This document shows positions 26,946-36,030 of a stretch of 64,000 bases of DNA, one piece after another (the first letter of the stretch is position 1; each line of letters begins with the position of its first letter). The notes beneath the pieces were generated by a model. That model was not told the DNA's origin. It did no database searches and saw nothing but the letters and a program-made list of their open reading frames with translations. The position numbers were made by a program, and so were the translations under genes. The stretch comes from an uncultured Actinobaculum sp. (lineage in GTDB: Bacteria > Actinomycetota > Actinomycetes > Actinomycetales > Actinomycetaceae), in contig CALIHR010000026.1 in assembly GCA_938020505.1 (NCBI GenBank), positions 1 through 64,000 on the forward strand, written 5' to 3'.

Positions 26946-27628
26946 GGTTGCAGCCTTTCCTGCGACGTCGGGAAAGGGGCGGCGGTCAGATCGCCTATGC
27001 CCACGAGTTCGGTGGGCGGCCCCTGGCTGATGAGCTTTCGATAGCCTTCGATCGCTTCCGGGCTGGGTTCCGGAAGCGTCAGGACGAGTGCGTTGAGAAG
27101 ATGGGCGTAAGGCGAATCGGCACTGCGCAGAGCCGTGCGTAGCACCTCGATTCCCTCCCGGTTCGCCCCCAGCAGGTCCTCGCCGACGCCGGATTCGTCG
27201 AGGGCGCAGAACTCCAAAACCACGGGCAGGTGGTCGGGAAGCTCTTCGCGAGCCGGCTCGAAGCCTGCGCGGGCCATAACCTCCTTGAAAGCGAGGATCG
27301 CTTGGCCGCGGCCTCGTGTGTCGCCCTGCGAATAGTAGGTCAGGGAGAGGGCGCAGCGCCTGCGCTGGTCGAAGGTCTCGACGTAGAGAACCTGAAGCGC
27401 GCGCAGCCCCGTCTGTTCTGCCTGCGTGCAGAAGGCCTCCAGCTCTTCGGCCACCTCGTCCGGCAGAGCGTGCAGCTCCGCCCTGACCGCGGCGATCTCG
27501 CTTTCGAGGGCCTCGTCGGGGTAGTCGAGCAGCAGCGAGCACGCCATGCGTATGATCCGGGCCTGGCCGGCGTCGACCCGTATGCGGCGTTTGCTCGGAA
27601 TCCTGGGGATTCCCACGAATGTGCTCAT
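26942..27628 (-). CDS. narJ: Nitrate reductase assembly chaperone NarJ
   Basis: Chaperone needed for molybdenum cofactor insertion and membrane attachment of NarGH; not part of the mature enzyme. The 228-residue product is helical and contains the family motifs MACSLLLDYPDEAL, YVETFDQRRRCALSLTYYSQGDTRGRGQAIL and ELPDHLPVVLEF. Start 27628 overlaps narH (ATGA) and its end overlaps narI. Confidence 0.94.
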   Translation of the reverse strand: MSTFVGIPRIPSKRRIRVDAGQARIIRMACSLLLDYPDEALESEIAAVRAELHALPDEVAEELEAFCTQAEQTGLRALQVLYVETFDQRRRCALSLTYYSQGDTRGRGQAILAFKEVMARAGFEPAREELPDHLPVVLEFCALDESGVGEDLLGANREGIEVLRTALRSADSPYAHLLNALVLTLPEPSPEAIEGYRKLISQGPPTELVGIGDLTAAPFPTSQERLQP

Positions 27629-29160
27629 CGGAGAACCTCGAGGGGGAGCATGCGGCGCCCGTCCGAACGGGTGGGGTTCGCACCCGGGCCGACCCCGTGG
27701 AACGCTTCGACGTCGTAGGAGACCGGGCAGCCTTCGAGCTCCGAGATCCCGCGGGGAAGCTCCGGACTGGCCGTGGGTATGACGTACCTTTCGTCGTACT
27801 TGGCGATGGCCAGAAGCCTGTACATCTTTTGGACGGTCGCCCCGTCCATGCCCACCGAGGCGGCGATGCTCTCGTTGCCTTCGCGGCCCATGAACACGTC
27901 GCGCATGTAGGAGCGCATGGCCGCCAGGCGCCTGAGCGAGAGCTCGACGGGGGCGGTGTCGCCCGCGGTGAAGAGCCCGGCCAGATACTCCATGGGAATG
28001 CGCATTTGCGAGATCGCCGACAGCAGCACCCTGTGGTCTTCGCCGTCGTTGCCCGAGGCGGTGACGGCGTCGACGACGGGGCTCAGCGGCGGAACATACC
28101 AGACCATGGGAAGCGTGCGGAATTCGGGATGGAGGGGAAGCGCCACGCCGTAGGCGGAGATGAGGTCCCAGACGGGCGATTCCTGGGCGGCGACGATCCA
28201 CGAATGCGGCACGCCGTTCATGTGCGCCTGGGCGACCACCTCGGGGTCGCGGGGGTCGAGCAGAATCTCCTTCTGCGCCGGAAAAAGGTCGCGCTCGTCT
28301 TTCTGCGCGGCGGCCCATGTCACGCGGTCGGCGTCGTAGAGGAGGACGCCGAGGTAGCGCAGGCGGCCCACGCAGGTCTCCGAGCACACCGTCGGCTGGC
28401 CCGCCTCCAGGCGCGGATAGCACAGCGTGCACTTTTCGGCTTTGCCGGAGTTGTGATTGAAGTAGACCTTCTTGTAGGGGCAGGCCGAGACGCACATGCG
28501 CCACCCGCGGCAGGCGTCTTGGTCGACCAGGACGATGCCGTCCTCCGTCCTCTTGTACATCGCGCCCGAGGGGCAGGCCGAGACGCATGCCGGGTTGAGG
28601 CAGTGTTCGCAGATGCGCGGCAGGTAGAACATGAAGGAGTCTTCGATGTTCTTGGCCACCGAGAGGTTCATCTGCTTGAGGGTCGGATCCGAGTCCAGCG
28701 TTTCCATGGAGCCGCCCAGATCGTCGTCCCAGTTCGGGCCCCACTCGATGGTGTCGATGTTCTCGCCCGTGATGCGCGATTTGGCGCGGGCCACGGGGAT
28801 GTTCGCCGAGCCGGCGGGGGCGGAGAGCAGCTTGTCGTACTCGTACGTCCACGGCTCGTAGTAGTCGTCCATGCCGGGCAGCGTCGGATTGGAGAAGATC
28901 TTCGCAAGGCTGGCCAGACGCCCGCCTTGGCGCAGCTGGAGCCTGCCCGACTTCGCCCTGCGCCAGCCGCCCTTCCACGTCTCCTGGTCCTGCCAGGTGC
29001 GCGGATAGCCGACGCCGGGCCGCGTCTCGACGTTGTTGAACCACATGTACTCCGTGCCCTCGCGGTTCGTCCACGCCTGCTTGCAGGTCACCGAGCACGT
29101 GTGGCACCCGATGCACTTGTCGAGGTTCATCACCATCGCGATCTGCGCCATGACCTTCAT
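27625..29160 (-). CDS. narH: Respiratory nitrate reductase beta subunit
   Basis: Iron-sulfur subunit (511 residues) moving electrons from NarI to NarG. Cysteine clusters are at NLDKCIGCHTCSVTCKQAW, ICEHCLNPACVSACPSG, DACRGWRMCVSACPYKK and KCTLCYPRLEAGQPTVC. The Trp in the CRGWRMC set marks the 3Fe-4S cluster typical of NarH. MKVMAQIAMVMN is taken as the start because it overlaps the narG stop (ATGA). Confidence 0.96.
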   Translation of the reverse strand: MKVMAQIAMVMNLDKCIGCHTCSVTCKQAWTNREGTEYMWFNNVETRPGVGYPRTWQDQETWKGGWRRAKSGRLQLRQGGRLASLAKIFSNPTLPGMDDYYEPWTYEYDKLLSAPAGSANIPVARAKSRITGENIDTIEWGPNWDDDLGGSMETLDSDPTLKQMNLSVAKNIEDSFMFYLPRICEHCLNPACVSACPSGAMYKRTEDGIVLVDQDACRGWRMCVSACPYKKVYFNHNSGKAEKCTLCYPRLEAGQPTVCSETCVGRLRYLGVLLYDADRVTWAAAQKDERDLFPAQKEILLDPRDPEVVAQAHMNGVPHSWIVAAQESPVWDLISAYGVALPLHPEFRTLPMVWYVPPLSPVVDAVTASGNDGEDHRVLLSAISQMRIPMEYLAGLFTAGDTAPVELSLRRLAAMRSYMRDVFMGREGNESIAASVGMDGATVQKMYRLLAIAKYDERYVIPTASPELPRGISELEGCPVSYDVEAFHGVGPGANPTRSDGRRMLPLEVLR

Positions 29161-32100
29161 CAGAACTGCACCTCCTGGCTGCGGCGGCGGATCATCGTGA
29201 CCTCGTCGCGCTGGTTGCCCGTGGGCCCGTAGTAGTTGAATGCGAAGGAGAGCTGGGCGTACCCGCCGATGAGATGGGTCGGCTTGAGCAGGATGCGCGT
29301 CAGCGAATTGTGGGTTCCGCCTCGCCTGCCCGAGCGTTCGTTGAGCGGAGTGTTCATCGTCCGCTCCTGGGCGTGGTGCATGAACACGGTGCCCTCGGGC
29401 ATGCGGTGGGAGACGACCGCCCTGGCCGAAACGATGCCGTTTCGGTTGTAGGCCTCGACCCATTCGTTGTCCTTGACGCCGATCTTCTCCGCGTCCTGGG
29501 GGCTCATCCAGATGGCCTGGCCTCCGCGCCCCAACGTCAACATGTGCGGATTGTCGAAGTACTGGGAGTGGATCGCCCATTTGTTGTGAGGGGTGAGGTA
29601 GCGCACCGCGACTTCGGCCGTTCCCTCCGGCGAGACCCCCGTGGCGCCGAGTTTGACGTCTCCGTACAAATGGTGGAGGTCCAAAGGAGGGCGGAAGATC
29701 GGCAGCGTCTCGCCGAGCTCTTGCATCCAATCGTGGTCGATGTAGAACTGCGGACGCCCGGTCAGCGTGTGCCAGGGCTTGTTCCGCTCGACGTTCTGGA
29801 CGAAGGCGCTGTACCGGCGCCCGCCGTGCTCGGAGCCCGACCACTCGGGCGAGGTGATGACGCTCCGCGGCTGGATCCGGGTGTCGTCGAAGCTGATTCT
29901 GCGCTCCTCGTCGCCGAGGGCCAAGTCCGCCATCTCGGTTCCCGTTCGGGCCTCCAGGCGTTTGAACCCCTGGTAGGCCAGCCGCCCGTTGGTCGTGCCG
30001 GACAGGCGCAGAACCGCGTCGGCGGCCTTGACGTCGGCGTCGACGAGCGGGCGCCCTGCCCCGGGCCCGTAGTCTTGCGGAGCCGTTCCGTTCAGTCTGC
30101 CGAGGTAGTCGACCTCTTCGTCGGGAGTGAGCAGGAGCCCTTTGATCGGCATGCCCGCCTTCTCGACGAGGGGGCCGAGGGTGTCGAACTTGTGCCCAAT
30201 CTGCGTGTAATCGCGTTCTATGCCGACGATCTTCGGCATTGTCACGCCGGGGACCCACGGGTTGTCGGGCGGGACCGCCCCGGCGGGGTTGGCGAATTCG
30301 TCGGGGGTGTCGTGGCTGAGCGGCGCGGCCAGCGCGTCGATCTGCGTTCCCAGATGCCTGGAGGCCATGTCGGAGACGAGGTAGGCGAGGGTCTGGAACG
30401 TCTCGAAATCGGTGCGGGCCTCCCACGGCGGGTCGACCGCCGCGTTGAACGAATGCATGAACGGGTGCATGTCCGTCGACGACAGGTCGTGCTTTTCGTA
30501 CCAGGTCGCCGCGGGAAGGACGACGTCGGAGTGCAGCGTGGTCGACGTGTTGCGGAAGTCGGCCGTCCACATGAGGTCGAGCTTGCCGTTGACGGGCTCC
30601 CTCCACGTCATCGAGGCCGGGCGCCGATCTCCTTCGAGCTCCACGGCGTTGACGTCGTTGTCGGCGCCGATGAGGTGGCGAAGGAAGAACTCGGTTCCCT
30701 TGGCGGACGAGCCGAGCAGGTTGGTGCGCCAATTGGCGAGGATGCGCGGCACGTTCTCGGCGGCGTCGGGGTCCTCCACGGCGAAGCGGAGCCTGCCTTC
30801 GCGCAGCTCGCGCGAAACGTACTCTCCGGGGGCCAGCCCGGCCTCTTTCGCCTCCCGGCCCAAAGCGAGCGGGGACTTGTTGAACGTCGGATAGCTCGGC
30901 ATCCAGCCGCGCTGGGCGGACTCGACCAGGCAGTCGGCCGTGGTTTTGCCGTTGAGCGCGCCGGCGGCGGTCGGGCTCGCCATGAACTTGACCTGCGCGC
31001 CGTCGTAACGCCACTGACTGGTGGAGATGTAATACCACCCGGTGGAGATCATCTGCCGCGCGGGGCGCTGCCAGTCCAGGGCGAAGGCGTAGCTCGCCCA
31101 TCCGGTGATGGGGCGGACCTTCTCCTGGCCGACGTAGTGCGCCCACCCGCCGCCGTTGACGCCCTGGGTTCCGCACATCGTCGTCAGCGCGAGGAACGTC
31201 CGGTAGATCGTGTCGGAATGGAAGTAGTGGTTCGTCCCCGCGCCCATGAGGATCATTGAGCGTCCGCCGGATTCGAGGGCGTTGGCGGCGAATTCCCGGC
31301 CGATCTTGACGGCTGCGCCGGCGGGCACGCCCGTGAGCTCTTCCTGCCAGGCAGGAGTGCCGGGGGCGGTCGAATCGCCGTAGCCGGAAGGCCACTGGCC
31401 CGGCAGCCCCTCGCGCCCCACGCCGTACTGCGCGAGCAGAAGGTCGAAGACGGTCGTGACCAGGCGGCCGCCGACCCTGCGGGCGGGAACTCCGCGGTAC
31501 ACGACGCCTGCCCCGATCGAGCCCTGGCCCTCTTCGGCCGGAAGGTCGAATCGCGGCATCGCGACGAGGGCGGGCTCCCAGGCGTCGGTGTCCATGACTG
31601 ACATCACGGGCTCGACGCCGTCGAGCTTGAGGTTCCAGTGACCGGCGCCTTCCTCGCCGAAACGGTCGGCCAGCGTGCCGCCCGGATCTTTGAGGGCGCC
31701 GTCGGCCTCCATGACGAGCGGGCGGAAGTCGCTGTGCTCGGTGCGTTCGGCGGTTCCGGCGGGCGCGAGGTTCGCGGTGTAGAACTTGCCCGGAACATAG
31801 GCCTCCATGTGCGAGGGGCTCGCGTCGGCCGCGCGGTCGAGCTGGATGAGGAACGGGCTGTCGGAGTAGCGCTTCATGTAGTCGATGAAGTACTGCTCGC
31901 GCCGGGCCAGGAAAAACTCCTTGAGAATGACGTGCCCCATGGCGATCGCCAGCGCGGCGTCGGTTCCGGGGTGGACTCTCAGCCAGTCGTCGGCGAACTT
32001 CGTGTTGTCGGCGAAATCGGGGGAGACCACCACCACTTTTTGTCCGTGGTAGCGGGCCTCGGCCATGAAATGGGCGTCGGGCGTGCGCGTGAGCGGGACG

Positions 32101-32885
32101 TTCGACCCCCACATGATGAGGTACTGCGAATTGAACCAGTCGCCGGATTCGGGGACGTCCGTCTGGTCGCCGAACATCTGCGGGCTCGCAGGGGGAAGGT
32201 CGGCGTACCAGTCGTAGAAGGAGAGCATGGTCGCGCCGATGAGCTCGTGGAATCGCGAGCCCGCCGCGTAGGAGATCATCGACATCGCGGGGATGACGGA
32301 AAATCCTGCGATGCGGTCCGGGCCGAATTCTTTGATCGTGTGGACGTATGAGGCGGCCACGATCTCCATCGCCTCTTCCCACGTCGTGCGCACCATGCCG
32401 CCTGTTCCGCGGGCGGATTTGTAGGCTTTGGCCTTGACGGCGTCGCCGACGACGTCGCCCCACGCCAAAACGGGGTCGCCCAGACGGTCTTTGGCCTCGC
32501 GGTACATGTCCAACAGCACCCCGCGGACGTAGGGATACTTGATGCGCGTGGGCGAGTACTCGTACCAGGAGAACGCGGCGCCGCGGGGGCATCCGCGCGG
32601 CTCGTACTCGGGCATGTCGGGGCCGGTGGTCGGGTAGTCGGTCTGCTGGGACTCCCAGGTGATGATCCCGTCCTTGACGTAGATCTTCCACGAGCACGAC
32701 CCCGTGCAGTTGACGCCGTGCGTCGAACGAACCACCTTGTCGTAGCTCCAACGCTGGCGGTAGAAGGAATCCGCCTGGCGTCCGCCCTCGAGGAAGAGCT
32801 GGCGGGCGTCGCCGCTCGCCTGGCCTCGCCTGAGCCACGAGCCCATCTTCAGGAGGGGGGAGCCGAGTGTCTCTTTGGATGTCAT
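29160..32885 (-). CDS. narG: Respiratory nitrate reductase alpha subunit
   Basis: Catalytic molybdo-bis-MGD subunit (1241 residues) reducing nitrate to nitrite on the cytosolic side. The N-terminal FS0 cluster ligands are His56, Cys60, Cys64 and Cys99. The molybdenum-ligand Asp lies in FYDWYADLPPASP (residues ~225-229), and a PESGDWFNSQYLIMWGSNVP segment follows. No twin-arginine signal is present, as expected for the cytosol-facing enzyme. ATG at 32885 has GGAGATTTCC upstream, 12 bases after narK. Confidence 0.97.
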   Translation of the reverse strand: MTSKETLGSPLLKMGSWLRRGQASGDARQLFLEGGRQADSFYRQRWSYDKVVRSTHGVNCTGSCSWKIYVKDGIITWESQQTDYPTTGPDMPEYEPRGCPRGAAFSWYEYSPTRIKYPYVRGVLLDMYREAKDRLGDPVLAWGDVVGDAVKAKAYKSARGTGGMVRTTWEEAMEIVAASYVHTIKEFGPDRIAGFSVIPAMSMISYAAGSRFHELIGATMLSFYDWYADLPPASPQMFGDQTDVPESGDWFNSQYLIMWGSNVPLTRTPDAHFMAEARYHGQKVVVVSPDFADNTKFADDWLRVHPGTDAALAIAMGHVILKEFFLARREQYFIDYMKRYSDSPFLIQLDRAADASPSHMEAYVPGKFYTANLAPAGTAERTEHSDFRPLVMEADGALKDPGGTLADRFGEEGAGHWNLKLDGVEPVMSVMDTDAWEPALVAMPRFDLPAEEGQGSIGAGVVYRGVPARRVGGRLVTTVFDLLLAQYGVGREGLPGQWPSGYGDSTAPGTPAWQEELTGVPAGAAVKIGREFAANALESGGRSMILMGAGTNHYFHSDTIYRTFLALTTMCGTQGVNGGGWAHYVGQEKVRPITGWASYAFALDWQRPARQMISTGWYYISTSQWRYDGAQVKFMASPTAAGALNGKTTADCLVESAQRGWMPSYPTFNKSPLALGREAKEAGLAPGEYVSRELREGRLRFAVEDPDAAENVPRILANWRTNLLGSSAKGTEFFLRHLIGADNDVNAVELEGDRRPASMTWREPVNGKLDLMWTADFRNTSTTLHSDVVLPAATWYEKHDLSSTDMHPFMHSFNAAVDPPWEARTDFETFQTLAYLVSDMASRHLGTQIDALAAPLSHDTPDEFANPAGAVPPDNPWVPGVTMPKIVGIERDYTQIGHKFDTLGPLVEKAGMPIKGLLLTPDEEVDYLGRLNGTAPQDYGPGAGRPLVDADVKAADAVLRLSGTTNGRLAYQGFKRLEARTGTEMADLALGDEERRISFDDTRIQPRSVITSPEWSGSEHGGRRYSAFVQNVERNKPWHTLTGRPQFYIDHDWMQELGETLPIFRPPLDLHHLYGDVKLGATGVSPEGTAEVAVRYLTPHNKWAIHSQYFDNPHMLTLGRGGQAIWMSPQDAEKIGVKDNEWVEAYNRNGIVSARAVVSHRMPEGTVFMHHAQERTMNTPLNERSGRRGGTHNSLTRILLKPTHLIGGYAQLSFAFNYYGPTGNQRDEVTMIRRRSQEVQF

Positions 32886-32897
32886 GGAAATCTCCGA

Positions 32898-34205
32898 TCA
32901 GCCGGGGAAAGGCGCGCCCGGGCGGGCGTAGCGGACCCAGCAGAGTGCGGCGCATGCGACGCAATACGCGGCGCACAGCCAGAACCACAGGCTTGCGGAC
33001 ATGGACGAGAGCGCGACGCCGACGATGAAGGGGCCGAGGCTGGCCACCGCCGCGGTGAAGCCGATCGCCCCGCCCGCCTGGCGTTTGGGCATGATCATCG
33101 GCATCTGCTTGAAGGTTCCGGCGTTGCCGATGCCGGAGAAGAAGAACATGAGGAGCATCGCCGTGAGGAAGACGGGGAACTGGCCGAGGTCATTCGGCTC
33201 GAGGAAGAGCGCCGCCCAGCCGAGCGTGACGGCCATGCCTATTGCCGAGACGAAGGTCCAGATCGCGCCGCCGAATTTGTCGCACAGCGGGCCCCAGGCG
33301 AATCTCACGAGGGATCCGATGAGGGGGCCGAGGAAGGCGTAGCCGGCGCCCGCGGGAAGGCCCTCCATGCCGGCGAAGGCGCTGTCCTTGCCGTAGTGCT
33401 GGTTGATGATGAGCGCGAACTGGGCGGCGAACCCGGAGAAGATTCCGAAAGTCATGACGTACATGGCGGTCATGATCCAGGTGTTGGAGTTGGAGAAGAT
33501 GTCGAGCTGCTGGCGGATGTTCGCCTTGACCGGGACGTCTTTGAGAAGCGTGAAGGCGAGGATCGCCGCCACGACGGTCCAGGGGACGAAGAAGATCGCC
33601 GCGTTGTGCACGTGGATGGGGCCGTTCGCGCCCGACTGCGGGGCAACCCACGTCATTCCGAACAGGCCGAAGCCCATGAGGAGCGGGCCGACGAGCTGGA
33701 TGACCGACATTCCCAGATTGCCGATGCCTGCCTGGATGCCGAGGGCCGTTCCCTGCAGGCGCTTGGGGAAGAAGTAGCCTGTGGAGGGCATGTACCCCGA
33801 GAAGGAGCCTCCGCCGATTCCGCAGGCGAAAGCCAGGCCGAGCAGCACCGCGTAGCTCGTGTCCGGATTCTGCACGGCCACGAACCAGCCGAGCATCGGA
33901 ATGGCGTAGAGCAGCGAGCTGTAGCCGACGAGCTTGCGCGTGCCCACCAGGGGCGGGAGGAACATGTACGCGAGGCGGATCAGCCCGCAGGAGAGCCCCG
34001 GCATCGACGTCAGCCAGTAGAGCTGCCCCTTCGACAGATGGAAGCCGATGTCGTTGAGCTTCGGGGCGATGGCGCTGACGAGGAACCACACGCAGAACGC
34101 CATGATCATCGAGTAGGTGGTGATCGCGAGGGTTCGCCAGGCGATCTTCGAGTCCCAGGACTGCGAATCCTCTGGATTCCAGTCGGTGAGAACGGCGGAT
34201 TTCAT
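32898..34205 (-). CDS. narK: Nitrate/nitrite transporter NarK
   Basis: MFS transporter (435 residues, about 12 membrane helices) importing nitrate and/or exporting nitrite. The two nitrate-signature Gly-rich segments are visible: GLAFACGIGGGSFSGYMPSTGYFFPK and LLMFFFSGIGNAGTFKQMPMIM. ATG at 34205 has GAGGAGCACT upstream. It leads the narKGHJI operon. No FNR-type TTGAT-N4-ATCAA site was found in the 276 bases upstream. Confidence 0.93.
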   Translation of the reverse strand: MKSAVLTDWNPEDSQSWDSKIAWRTLAITTYSMIMAFCVWFLVSAIAPKLNDIGFHLSKGQLYWLTSMPGLSCGLIRLAYMFLPPLVGTRKLVGYSSLLYAIPMLGWFVAVQNPDTSYAVLLGLAFACGIGGGSFSGYMPSTGYFFPKRLQGTALGIQAGIGNLGMSVIQLVGPLLMGFGLFGMTWVAPQSGANGPIHVHNAAIFFVPWTVVAAILAFTLLKDVPVKANIRQQLDIFSNSNTWIMTAMYVMTFGIFSGFAAQFALIINQHYGKDSAFAGMEGLPAGAGYAFLGPLIGSLVRFAWGPLCDKFGGAIWTFVSAIGMAVTLGWAALFLEPNDLGQFPVFLTAMLLMFFFSGIGNAGTFKQMPMIMPKRQAGGAIGFTAAVASLGPFIVGVALSSMSASLWFWLCAAYCVACAALCWVRYARPGAPFPG

Positions 34206-34426
34206 AGTGCTCCTCGCGGTCGTCCGTTATGGGAGGTTTTAAAGATGGGAAAATCCGGTGAATATGGGTAAAGCGTACCAAGTCTGTTGGCCCACGGCGG
34301 CGGCGCGTCCTTCGAAGCATCGAACCCCGTGGATCCAGTTTTCGGACATTTCCTTGAAAATTCGCCGTTTTGCGGAATTGTGAACCGCCGCCTCCGGCCT
34401 CGGGGCGGAAATACACGCGAAAAGTC

Positions 34427-34434
34427 TTACGTAA
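34427..34434. promoter_or_regulatory. TTACGTAA palindrome between narK and mobA
   Basis: Eight-base perfect palindrome in an AT-rich patch of the divergent narK-mobA spacer, 13 bases before the mobA -35. Possible regulator site; weak evidence. Confidence 0.2.
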
Positions 34435-34446
34435 ATAGAGCGCGGA

Positions 34447-34475
34447 TTGCCAAGCCGACGGCGAGAGTGCATGAT
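34447..34475 (+). promoter_or_regulatory. mobA promoter (leaderless)
   Basis: TTGCCA (34447-34452, five of six -35 consensus bases), 17-base spacer, CATGAT (34470-34475, four of six -10 bases). The -10 ends exactly 6 bases before the mobA ATG at 34482. Confidence 0.6.
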
Positions 34476-34481
34476 CGTCGC

Positions 34482-35123
34482 ATGCCCGCCACCCATTGCA
34501 TCGTCCTCGCCGGCGGCGAGGGAAGGCGCCTCGGCGGCGCGTCCAAGGCCGACGTCTCGATCGGCGGCCGCCGCCTGCTCGAGCGCGTCGTGGCCGGCGT
34601 CCGCCCGTTCGTCGCCGGACGGATCGTCGCGGTGGCGCCCGACTCGGTCGATGTTCCGCCCGGAGTGCTCAGGACTTTGGAGGATCCCCCCGCCGGGGGC
34701 CCGCTCGCGGGGATCGACGCGGGGCTCACGGCGCTCGGCGCATCGGCGGCCGCGGGGGAGCCGCCGGCCGCGGAGCGAGACATGGTTTTCGTCTTCGCCG
34801 TCGACACGCCGCAGGCGGGGGCCCTGGCGCCGAGGCTGGCCGCGGCCGCCCGCGGCCGAGACGGCGCCGTCGTCGTCGGCGGGGAGCCTCCCTTTCGCCA
34901 GTTTCTTCAGGCGATTTACCGAATCGAAGCCTTGCGGGCCGCGATCAGGGGGGCCGGACGGCCCAGGAACAGAGGCGTGCGGCGGACGCTGGGCGGCTTG
35001 GACCTCGTCGAAGTGCCGGCCTCGGCCGACGAATGCCGCGACGTCGATACGCCGGAGGACGTGTCCTGGTGGTCGAAGGCCCTCGGCTCGTCCGACTCGG
35101 GCGTAGCGCCCCTCGAGCCATAG
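34482..35123 (+). CDS. mobA: Molybdenum cofactor guanylyltransferase MobA
   Basis: Adds GMP to molybdopterin to make the MGD form used by NarG. The 213-residue Rossmann protein starts MPATHCIVLAGGEGRRLGGASKADVSIGG, the nucleotidyltransferase signature with LAGG and the Lys of SKAD. The acidic metal-binding pair lies in FAVDTPQAG, and a late motif is RDVDTPEDV. The start at 34482 is set by this signature and the leaderless promoter. It is divergent from narK, which fits co-use of MGD by nitrate reductase. Confidence 0.92.
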   Translation: MPATHCIVLAGGEGRRLGGASKADVSIGGRRLLERVVAGVRPFVAGRIVAVAPDSVDVPPGVLRTLEDPPAGGPLAGIDAGLTALGASAAAGEPPAAERDMVFVFAVDTPQAGALAPRLAAAARGRDGAVVVGGEPPFRQFLQAIYRIEALRAAIRGAGRPRNRGVRRTLGGLDLVEVPASADECRDVDTPEDVSWWSKALGSSDSGVAPLEP

Positions 35124-35258
35124 GCCTGCCGGTCCGTCGCCGCCTTGGCATGGCTCCCGCAGCCGGTTCCGTCTCGTCGCCTTCGCCTTGCGCCGGCCCG
35201 CCAGCCCTTGTCAGCCGGCCCTTCGCGTTGCGCTCTGAGGCTCGGGGCGCTTCGGGCG

Positions 35259-35762
35259 TCAGGCTTCGTCAAGCTGGGCCAGGATGTGGGGCACGAGAGG
35301 TTCGACGACGTCGAGGGTGTCCTGCGCTCCGCCGGAGGATCCGGGGGAGACGACGATGAGGGCGCCCGTGCGGTTGCGGGCGCTGACTCCGACCACTCCG
35401 CGGGACAGCGAGGCGAGAGGCGTCTTGGCCAGCCCGTGGGCGCGAATCTGCTCGGCGATTCCGGGGATCTCGACGTCGATGAAGGCGCGCGCCGCCTCCG
35501 GGGCGTCATTTCCCTCGCGAAACCCGGACCCTCCGAGAATGAGGACGAGGCGGTCGCCGCGTCGCAAAGACTCGGCTATCTCCCTCTCGATGTCGGATCG
35601 GCTCTCCGCGACGACGCGCAGCCGAGGCTCGGGCATGCCGAGGCCCGCGAGGCGCCGGACGCAGCCGGGCCCGGCTTTGTCCTCTTTCTCGCCTGAGAGG
35701 ACGCGGTCGCTCACGACGACGACGGTCGAACGGATGCTCTCGGGACTCCACTCGGGGGACAT
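35259..35762 (-). CDS. mog: MogA/MoaB-family molybdopterin adenylyltransferase
   Basis: Activates molybdopterin by adenylylation before molybdenum insertion by MoeA. The 167-residue protein begins after GAGGAGGTTTC and shows VVVVSDRVLSGEKEDKAGP and GDRLVLILGGSGFREGNDAPEA, where the family normally has TGGTG. It continues with ARAFIDVEIPGIAEQIRAHG and GALIVVSPGSSGGAQ. The Thr-to-Ser change in the GGTG loop is conservative. The gene is convergent with mobA and divergent from modA. MogA versus MoaB cannot be separated by eye. Confidence 0.88.
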   Translation of the reverse strand: MSPEWSPESIRSTVVVVSDRVLSGEKEDKAGPGCVRRLAGLGMPEPRLRVVAESRSDIEREIAESLRRGDRLVLILGGSGFREGNDAPEAARAFIDVEIPGIAEQIRAHGLAKTPLASLSRGVVGVSARNRTGALIVVSPGSSGGAQDTLDVVEPLVPHILAQLDEA

Positions 35763-35923
35763 GAAACCTCCTCGGCTCGACGGCTGTTTGGCGACTGTGG
35801 GTCTGCGGCCATCATAGGGCTTCGCAAAATAGGCCTTCGCGCGCGAAGGCTGCTCGCCCCGCCTGTCAGTTCGGCTGCGTCGCCGATTAGTTTGGCTGCT
35901 TTTCGCTGCTTTCAAGCGCTTCT

Positions 35924-35953
35924 TTGTTTTGTGTGGGAAAAACCGAATAAAAT
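35924..35953 (+). promoter_or_regulatory. modA promoter
   Basis: TTGTTT (35924-35929), 18-base spacer, TAAAAT (35948-35953), in an AT-rich patch 78 bases upstream of modA. Confidence 0.45.
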
Positions 35954-35972
35954 ATTGTGTAGTCTACGCAAT
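35954..35972. promoter_or_regulatory. Operator-like inverted repeat at modA start of transcription
   Basis: ATTGTGTAG-T-CTACGCAAT: 9-base arms with one mismatch, starting directly after the -10 and covering the expected +1. The position suits repression, for example when molybdate is plentiful. It does not resemble the E. coli ModE box. Confidence 0.5.
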
Positions 35973-36030
35973 AGATTCACAGCCGGATTGAAAGGCATCC
36001 GAGACCACACCGATAAGAACGGAGAACAAC

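Noticed and set aside
29274..31259. 661-residue open frame opposite narG
   Set aside because: Antisense shadow of a strongly conserved gene with no recognisable protein features.
34206..34481. FNR or NarL box before narK
   Set aside because: No TTGAT-N4-ATCAA or clear heptamer pair was found by eye.
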